From Pseudomonas berkeleyensis (lineage in GTDB: Bacteria > Pseudomonadota > Gammaproteobacteria > Pseudomonadales > Pseudomonadaceae), in NCBI RefSeq assembly GCF_014109765.1, contig NZ_CP059139.1:1240001-1304000 (forward strand): a stretch of 64,000 bases of DNA. Direction: 5' to 3'. Positions 58,416 to 64,000 of this stretch are shown piece by piece; within the stretch, counting starts at the first letter, position 1, and each line of letters starts with the position of its first letter. A model generated the notes under the pieces. It had not been told where the DNA came from. It did no database searches and saw only the letters and a list, made by a program, of their open reading frames with translations. Both the position numbers and the translations under genes were made by a program.

Positions 58416-59788
58416 GGCTGGCTGACCTGCAGAGCGGCCTGCTGCTGCAGGACGATGCCGCGTGCATTGCGCTCTTCGCGCAGCAGGCGTTGGCCTTCGG
58501 CCAGTTGCGCCGGGGTCAGGCTCTCGGCCACCTCGTGCGCCAGCTCGAAGGTCGGCGGCGTGTTGCGGGGCAGGGCCAGTTGGCTGAATACGTAGGCATT
58601 GACCGGGTTGGGTTTGACCCCACGGCCCTGGCTGAACATCTGCGCCAGGGCGAAGTCGGCGCTGAGCTGGCCGGCTCGGGCGGCGCTGAGCAGGTGGTCG
58701 AGCGCCTGCTGGGCATAGACTTCGCCGAGGTGACCGCGCAGGTAGATCTGCCCCAGGTAGTAATTGGCGCTGGGCTCGCTGGGCGCGGCCTTGCGCAGGT
58801 GTTCCTCGGCTTTCTTCGGCTCCTGCGGCAGCAACTTGCCTTCGTAGTAGAGGCGTCCGAGCAGCAGTTCGGCGCGTGGCAGGGCGGCCTCGCGGCCCTT
58901 GTCCAGATAGCCGAGCAGGGTCTCGGTATCGCCCTGTGCCGGGTAGTCGTAGAGCAGACGCGCCAGGCTTACCCAGGCGGCGGGATAGCTCGGTGCGATG
59001 GCTTCGAGCAGCTCCTGCGCGCGCTGTGGCTGCGGTTGGCCGAGTTCGGCATCGCTGAGCACCAGGGCCACGGACTCGACCTGATTGGGCGAGACGTTGC
59101 CGGCGCGGTAGCCAGCCAGCAGTTGCTCGATCAGCGCTTCGCGGTCGTCTTCGCGGTTCTGCTTCTGGTACACCGTCGCCAGCTCGGCGTAGCAGGCGTC
59201 GTTGCTGGCCAGGCGTGCCTGGCAGATGCGCTCGATCTCGCCCAGGTGCTGGTCGTAGGTGCCGTCGGTGCGGTACAGGAGAATCTGCGCCAGTTCTGCC
59301 TGTGGCAGACCCTGCTGGCGCCAGTCTTGGATACGTTGCGCGAGGTTCATGGCGGGAAAGTCCTGTGGGTAGAACAGGTAGAGTTCGGTCAGCGGCAGCA
59401 GCGCACTGGGCTCGCGGGCGCGGGCTGCGCTCTCCAGCAGCTCGGCGGCCTCCTGGCGCTCGGCCAGGGTGCTGCCGGGCTTGCGTGCCAGCAGCTTGCC
59501 GAGGCGTGCTTCGGCACGCGGCGAGCCGTCCAGGGCCTGGCGGTAGATGCGCTCGGCCTCATCCAGATCCTGGGTCTGGCCATTGGCGGCGTAGATGTCA
59601 GCCAGGCCGATCTGTGCGTCGCTGTAACCCATCTCGGCAAGCTGGCGGAAATGCCATTCGGCGGTCTGCTGGTCGCCGCTCTGCAGGGCTTCGCGGGCCA
59701 GGCGCTGATCCGGCAGACCGGCGCAACCGGCCAGCGTGGCGCTGACGGCGAGGCCTAGCAGGGCAGGACGAAGAAGGGGCATGCTCAC
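58412..59788 (-). CDS. algK: alginate export lipoprotein AlgK
   Basis: A 458-residue outer-membrane lipoprotein of Sel1/TPR repeats that helps place AlgE and links it to the inner-membrane synthase. Lipobox LAGC is at residue about 22; repeats such as [30 protein letters not shown] and [20 protein letters not shown] run through the protein. I start at GTG 59788, nine bases after AAGGAG; the ATG two codons later is less well spaced. Its stop overlaps the algE start. Confidence 0.94.
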   Translation of the reverse strand: MSMPLLRPALLGLAVSATLAGCAGLPDQRLAREALQSGDQQTAEWHFRQLAEMGYSDAQIGLADIYAANGQTQDLDEAERIYRQALDGSPRAEARLGKLLARKPGSTLAERQEAAELLESAARAREPSALLPLTELYLFYPQDFPAMNLAQRIQDWRQQGLPQAELAQILLYRTDGTYDQHLGEIERICQARLASNDACYAELATVYQKQNREDDREALIEQLLAGYRAGNVSPNQVESVALVLSDAELGQPQPQRAQELLEAIAPSYPAAWVSLARLLYDYPAQGDTETLLGYLDKGREAALPRAELLLGRLYYEGKLLPQEPKKAEEHLRKAAPSEPSANYYLGQIYLRGHLGEVYAQQALDHLLSAARAGQLSADFALAQMFSQGRGVKPNPVNAYVFSQLALPRNTPPTFELAHEVAESLTPAQLAEGQRLLREERNARGIVLQQQAALQVSQP

Positions 59789-59801
59789 GGCGTGGTTCTC
59801 C

Positions 59802-60965
59802 TTAGCGGCCAGCCGCGACGGCGCGGTCGACCAGCCAGCTCAGCGACGGGCCGCGATCGATCACCACTTCCACCGGCTGCCCGGCGAGGCTGGCTGGCAG
59901 CAGGTCGTCGGGCTTGATCTGCACACGGATGTCCGAGGACAGCCCGCCCTCGTGCAGGTTGCTGCTGATGATCTGGCCACGACGGCTTTCGTTCTCGCCG
60001 GCCACACGGAAGCTCACCGGCGTGCCGGGGCGCGCCTGTTCCAGATGGCGGTAGGGGAAGCTGGCGCTGACGCTGGCGACGCCGTCCTGCGGTACCAGTT
60101 CGAAGATCACGTCGCCCTTGCTGGCGAACTGACCGTCGGCCACCAGTTGGCGGGCGACCTTGCAGTTGCACGGGCTGGTCAGGGTGCCCTGCATTTCACG
60201 GGCGAACAGTGCTTCGATCTGGCTCGGTTCGAGCTGGTCGTCACCGAGGTGGCCCTTGAGCATTTCCAGCATGCTGGTGGTGAAGGTGGCGATGGGCGCG
60301 CCTTTCTCGATCACGCCATCGGGCTGCACCAGGCTTTGCACGCTGCCTTCGCGCGGCATGGTCACTTGCAGCGCAGGCAGGCTGACCTGTGCCGATTGGG
60401 CGTGGGTGACGAAATACAGGCCGTAGATCGACTTGCCGATGTAACCGAAGGCGGCCAGGCCGACGACGAAGATCGCGCCGCTGAACGCCACCGCACGCAG
60501 GCGGCCGAACACGCCCATGCCCTCGCCGGAACCGTTCTTGCGCGCCTTGGTGAAGTTGTCGCGTTGCAGGATGTGCAGCACCTCGCCGACGTTGACCAGC
60601 TCACCGGCCAGGTGGCTGCTGATCAGATGGCGCAGGGCCGCGACCTCGCGGGCACCGAGGTTGTGGAACTGGCAGCCGACGCGGTTGTGCTCCGGTTGTA
60701 CCGAGCTGACCTGAAATTCCACATCCAGCCCCAGCACCAGGCTGTCGAGCTGGAACTGCAGCTGGCCGCGATGGAAATCACCGACCTTGTGCGTGGTGTT
60801 CTCGCTGGTGAAGCTGAAGCCGCCGGCAGACACATCCTGCAGGCGCGCATCGATGCGTTCACGCTGGGCATTGGTGTAGCGCAGGCGCCCGGGCAGCTTG
60901 ACGCGGGCGTGCTGGCGCTGGGCTTCGGACTCATGGACGACGTTGAGATTGGCGACGGAGTTCAT
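59802..60965 (-). CDS. alg44: alginate co-polymerase Alg44 (c-di-GMP-binding PilZ protein)
   Basis: A 387-residue inner-membrane protein. The N-terminal PilZ domain has QRQHARVKLPGRLRY and QDVSAGGFSFTSE, the arginine and D/N-x-S-x-x-G c-di-GMP contacts. One membrane helix (about residues 165-187) is followed by a periplasmic HlyD-like region (PREGSVQSLVQPDGVIEKGA, CNCKVARQLVADGQF). It activates Alg8 on binding c-di-GMP. AGGA precedes the ATG. Confidence 0.96.
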   Translation of the reverse strand: MNSVANLNVVHESEAQRQHARVKLPGRLRYTNAQRERIDARLQDVSAGGFSFTSENTTHKVGDFHRGQLQFQLDSLVLGLDVEFQVSSVQPEHNRVGCQFHNLGAREVAALRHLISSHLAGELVNVGEVLHILQRDNFTKARKNGSGEGMGVFGRLRAVAFSGAIFVVGLAAFGYIGKSIYGLYFVTHAQSAQVSLPALQVTMPREGSVQSLVQPDGVIEKGAPIATFTTSMLEMLKGHLGDDQLEPSQIEALFAREMQGTLTSPCNCKVARQLVADGQFASKGDVIFELVPQDGVASVSASFPYRHLEQARPGTPVSFRVAGENESRRGQIISSNLHEGGLSSDIRVQIKPDDLLPASLAGQPVEVVIDRGPSLSWLVDRAVAAGR

Positions 60966-60991
60966 GGTGGCTAGTTCCTATTCGAGTACGG

Positions 60992-62473
60992 TCACACCAG
61001 CGCCAGCAGCGCGGCGATGAAGACAGAGGCGGCAGAGAAGGTCATGGCGCGCGACGACCAGCTGTTGAACCAGTTGGCGAAGCTGGACAGGCCGCGGTTG
61101 AGCTTGGTGTTCTGGCGCGTCCAGGACTGTTGATCGAGGCGGAAGAACACGTAGATCTTCACCAGCGCGCCGACGATCTGGTTGTAATAGAGCAGGGCCG
61201 GGTAGGCCGGGCCGATGCGGTGCCCGGAGAGCATCAGCAGCAGCGTCAGGATCAGGCGCGTGATGCCGATCCACAGCAGGTAGATCAGCAGGTACATCAC
61301 GCTGTACTTGATGCTGGCGATGATCGCCACGCACAGGCCGAGCAGGCAGGTCCACATCGATACGCGCTGGTCGAACAGCACCAGGCTGGTGAACGCACCG
61401 AGGCGGCTCATGCCCAGACGCAGCGCACGCGAGTTCTGCCGCAGGTTGTTGCCGTACCAGCGGAACATCAGCTTGCGGCTGGCCTTGACGAAGCTCTTCT
61501 CCGGCGGGTGCTCGACCGTGTTGATGGCGGCATCCGGCACGTAGAAGGTGTCGTAGCCCAGGCGCATCAGGCTGTACCAGCTGGACTTGTCGTCACCGGT
61601 GAGGAACTGGAAGCGACCGAGGCGCCAGTGCTCCAGGTGATCGCTTTCCACGTCGCGGATGAACTCGGGGTCGGTCACCACGCTGGCGCGGAACACCGAC
61701 ATGCGCCCGGTCATGGTCAGCACGCGCTTGCTCAGGGCCATCGAGCACATGTTGAGGTGGCGCTGGGCGAAGCGCAGCTTGTGCCATTCGCTCATCAGGT
61801 AGCTGCCGCGCACTTCGCAGAACTCGTTGGTGGTCAGGCCGCCGACATTGGGGAAGAGCTTGAACCAGGGCACGCTCTTTCTCACCACGCCCGGTTCGAG
61901 CACGGTGTCACCGTCGATCACCGCCACCACCGCATCGCGATCCGGCATCTGCCGCGAGATGGCGCGAAAACCATGGGCCAGGCCGTCACGCTTGCCGGTA
62001 CCGGGGATGCGCACGATATCCAGGGTGACGTGCGCCGGCGGCTCGGCCTGAGCCCAGAGGTTCTTGATCAGCAGTTCGTCGGAGAGCTCGACGATCGAGC
62101 ACACCACGGTGCACGGGTAGCCGCAGTCGATGGCCTCGCGGATCACCGAGCGGTAGACCATGGCGGTGGTCAGTGCCTCGATGCGAAAGCTGGTGACCAG
62201 CAGATACACATGAGAGGGGTCGGCGTCCTTGCCGAGTTTTTGCACCTTGCGGCGATACCAGGGGTACACCAGGTAAAGGAACAGGCAGCCGCGCACGAAG
62301 TGCAGGGCGCCCATGGAATAGCGCCAGATGCCGACGATGCCGATGAGCAGGAGGAAGTCCCGCGCTTCGGGGTCGAACACCGAACGTGGCAGGGCCAGTG
62401 CCAGAAGCATCAGCAGGCTGAGGTAGAGCAGCCAGCCGCTGGCTTGATTGAGGCCGTTCTTGAGCTTGTCCAT
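60992..62473 (-). CDS. alg8: alginate polymerase glycosyltransferase Alg8
   Basis: A 493-residue inner-membrane GT2 enzyme that links mannuronate from GDP-mannuronate. Hydrophobic helices lie at both ends. The catalytic region shows [16 protein letters not shown] (Asp pair), [19 protein letters not shown] and the later [19 protein letters not shown] lies before ATG 62473, next to a strong hairpin at 62486-62514. Confidence 0.96.
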   Translation of the reverse strand: MDKLKNGLNQASGWLLYLSLLMLLALALPRSVFDPEARDFLLLIGIVGIWRYSMGALHFVRGCLFLYLVYPWYRRKVQKLGKDADPSHVYLLVTSFRIEALTTAMVYRSVIREAIDCGYPCTVVCSIVELSDELLIKNLWAQAEPPAHVTLDIVRIPGTGKRDGLAHGFRAISRQMPDRDAVVAVIDGDTVLEPGVVRKSVPWFKLFPNVGGLTTNEFCEVRGSYLMSEWHKLRFAQRHLNMCSMALSKRVLTMTGRMSVFRASVVTDPEFIRDVESDHLEHWRLGRFQFLTGDDKSSWYSLMRLGYDTFYVPDAAINTVEHPPEKSFVKASRKLMFRWYGNNLRQNSRALRLGMSRLGAFTSLVLFDQRVSMWTCLLGLCVAIIASIKYSVMYLLIYLLWIGITRLILTLLLMLSGHRIGPAYPALLYYNQIVGALVKIYVFFRLDQQSWTRQNTKLNRGLSSFANWFNSWSSRAMTFSAASVFIAALLALV

Positions 62474-62485
62474 ATGCGTCTCCGG

Positions 62486-62514
62486 CTACCTGCGCGCGCC
62501 AGGCGCGCAGGTAG
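62486..62514 (-). other. 12-bp hairpin between algD and alg8
   Basis: CTACCTGCGCGC and GCGCGCAGGTAG around a five-base loop. It fills most of the 51-bp gap, 10 bases past the algD stop and two bases before the GGAG of alg8. There is no T run. Confidence 0.7.
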
Positions 62515-62524
62515 GCTCGGATCC

Positions 62525-63835
62525 TTACCAGCAGATGCCTTCGGCCACGCCATTGCTGGCGTGGGGCATGAAACCGACCAGGTCGATCACCCGCTTGCCG
62601 CTCGGTGCCTGCTCGGCCAGCTTGGCGAAGCGTTCGTCGCGGTTGCCGAGGATGATGATGTCGGCCTTGGCTACCACCTCTTCCAGGTCGCTGTTGAGCA
62701 GCGAGGAAACGTGCGGGATCTTCGACTCGATGTAGTCCTTGTTGGCGCCGTGCACGCGGGCGTACTCGACGTTGCGGTCGTAGATGCCCAGGTCGTAGCC
62801 CTTGCCGATCAGCATCTCGGCCAGTTCCACCAGTGGGCTTTCGCGCAGGTCATCGGTGCCGGCCTTGAAGCTCAGGCCGAGCAGGGCGACCTTGCGGGTG
62901 TCGTGGCCTGCGATGATGTCGAAGGCCTTCTGCACCTGGGCGGCGTTGCTGCGCATCAGCGAGCCGATCAGCGGGGCTTCGACGTCCAGGCTGCCGGCAC
63001 GGTAGTTCAGGGCGCGCACGTCCTTGGGCAGGCAGGAGCCGCCGAAGGCGAAGCCAGGCTTCATGTAGTACTTGGAGAGGTTGAGCTTGTGATCCTGGCA
63101 GATCACGTCCATTACCTCGCGGCCATCGACGCCGACCGCCTTGGCGATGTTGCCGATCTCGTTGGCGAAGGTGACCTTGGCGGCGTGCCAGACGTTGCAG
63201 GTGTACTTGATCATCTCGGCGACTTCGATGTCCTTGCGGATGATCGGTGCGTCGAGCTCGCTGTAGATGCTTTCCAGCAGATCACCGGAGGCCTTGTCCA
63301 GCTCGCCGATGACGGTCATCGGTGGGTAGTCGTAGTCCTGGATCGCGGTGCTCTCGCGCAGGAACTCGGGGTTCACCGCCAGGCCGAAATCGATGCCGGC
63401 CTTCTTCCCGGAGCAATCTTCGATGATCGGCAGTACCACGTTCTTCGCGGTGCCCGGCAGTACGGTGCTGCGTACCACCACGGTGTGGCGCTCGGCCTTG
63501 TCACGCAGGGCGAAGCCGATTTCACGGCACACGCCTTCGATGTAGTCCAGTTCCAGATCGCCGTTCTTCTTGCTCGGCGTACCGACGCAGATGAACGACA
63601 CGTCGCTTTCCAGTACTGCTGCGGCGACGTCAGTGGTGCCGCGCAGGCGGCCCTGACGCAGGCCCTGTTGCAGCAGTTCTTCCAGACCCGGCTCGACGAT
63701 GGGCGATTTACCGTTGTTGATCAGATCGATCTTGTGCGTGGAGATATCCACACCAATCACGTCATGGCCGCGTGCCGACAAACAACCGGCACAAACAGCG
63801 CCTACATAACCCAAACCGAAGATGCTGATTCGCAT
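62525..63835 (-). CDS. algD: GDP-mannose 6-dehydrogenase
   Basis: A 436-residue enzyme that oxidises GDP-mannose to GDP-mannuronate, the committed step of alginate synthesis; the length equals P. aeruginosa AlgD. The NAD motif is MRISIFGLGYVGAVCAGCLS and the catalytic cysteine is in FAFGGSCLPKDVRALNYRA. ATG 63835 follows GAGGTGAATACC; an in-frame start at 63868 has none. It is the first gene of the operon; its distal promoter lies outside the window or just within it. Confidence 0.97.
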   Translation of the reverse strand: MRISIFGLGYVGAVCAGCLSARGHDVIGVDISTHKIDLINNGKSPIVEPGLEELLQQGLRQGRLRGTTDVAAAVLESDVSFICVGTPSKKNGDLELDYIEGVCREIGFALRDKAERHTVVVRSTVLPGTAKNVVLPIIEDCSGKKAGIDFGLAVNPEFLRESTAIQDYDYPPMTVIGELDKASGDLLESIYSELDAPIIRKDIEVAEMIKYTCNVWHAAKVTFANEIGNIAKAVGVDGREVMDVICQDHKLNLSKYYMKPGFAFGGSCLPKDVRALNYRAGSLDVEAPLIGSLMRSNAAQVQKAFDIIAGHDTRKVALLGLSFKAGTDDLRESPLVELAEMLIGKGYDLGIYDRNVEYARVHGANKDYIESKIPHVSSLLNSDLEEVVAKADIIILGNRDERFAKLAEQAPSGKRVIDLVGFMPHASNGVAEGICW

Positions 63836-63872
63836 GGTATTCACCTCGTCCGTTCGATGCAGTTTCAAATAC

Positions 63873-63969
63873 TGGCCTTATGGCCAAAACTAGTCCGTGA
63901 ACTTGCTGTTTTGAATTGGGCAAGTTCATTCAGGCATAAGAGAGTTGTGACGCCGGAAGTGTGGCGTCA
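63873..63969. promoter_or_regulatory. dyad-rich algD leader
   Basis: Three inverted repeats lie upstream of algD: TGGCC/GGCCA at 63873-63886; GAACTTGC/GCAAGTTC with a 13-base loop at 63899-63927, each arm containing GAACTT as in AlgU -35 boxes; and TGACGCC/GGCGTCA at 63948-63969. No convincing AlgU -10 is found at 16-17 bases on the minus strand, so these are better read as possible regulator sites or leader RNA folds. Confidence 0.4.
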
Positions 63970-64000
63970 GATGTGAGCCTTATATAAAATCGTGGCTCTT

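Noticed and set aside
63899..63920. AlgU promoter for algD at GAACTT
   Set aside because: No TCTGA-like -10 occurs at 16-17 bases on the minus strand, and in P. aeruginosa the start lies several hundred bases upstream of algD, outside this window.
61130..63976. A 948-codon open frame on the plus strand opposite alg8 and algD
   Set aside because: Same reason: long stop-free antisense frames are expected at this GC content, and the opposite strand is plainly coding.

Overview
The window comes from a high-GC gammaproteobacterium of the genus Pseudomonas. It carries a complete alginate operon in pseudomonad order, the bauR/bauABC beta-alanine genes, the chain rpsT / murJ-ribF-ileS-lspA-fkpB-ispH followed by the type IV minor pilin cluster and thiO, and several Pseudomonas-style REP families. 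Gene order resembles P. aeruginosa locally but the blocks are joined differently. A P. mendocina/P. oleovorans-like species is my best guess; it rests on recall and was not tested.

Layout. 1-3273: a cut-off YigZ/IMPACT gene, a TetR regulator and a chemoreceptor. 3533-7913: divergent bauR and bauABC, converting beta-alanine through malonate semialdehyde to acetyl-CoA. 8189-14598: single genes (lipoprotein, arylamine N-acetyltransferase, SulP anion transporter with carbonic anhydrase, LprI-like protein, small exported protein, InaA-like kinase). 14808-19168: groES-groEL behind a heat-shock type promoter, fxsA, hugZ and a short-chain dehydrogenase. 19313-24180: ispB divergent from rplU-rpmA-obgE, then proB and creA. 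24277-27225: mqo, a small unknown gene and a YajG-like lipoprotein. 27655-35604: rpsT, then murJ, ribF-ileS-lspA-fkpB and ispH. 35670-43418: the minor pilin set fimT, fimU, pilV, pilW, pilX, pilY1, pilE, visibly poorer in GC than its surroundings. 43474-47534: thiO, an ATPase/membrane protein/dehydrogenase group and a small membrane protein. 47695-63835: the alginate operon on the minus strand, algD-alg8-alg44-algK-algE-algG-algX-algL-algI-algJ-algF-algA, complete.

In the alginate operon AlgA and AlgD make GDP-mannuronate, Alg8/Alg44 polymerise it under c-di-GMP control, AlgK/AlgE export it, AlgG epimerises, AlgI/J/F/X acetylate and AlgL trims.

Most notable points: (1) a 144-bp sequence with terminal inverted repeats sits in frame inside the algE signal-peptide region and adds exactly 48 codons; (2) PilY1 is unusually long because three tandem beta-sandwich-like repeats interrupt its von Willebrand A domain; (3) a block of small inverted repeats separates algI from algL and supplies the last codons of algL; (4) a CRP/Vfr-like site lies upstream of fimU; (5) dyads occur in the algD leader, between algD and alg8, and after algA. 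I found no tRNA, rRNA, CRISPR array, complete insertion sequence or recognisable defence system.
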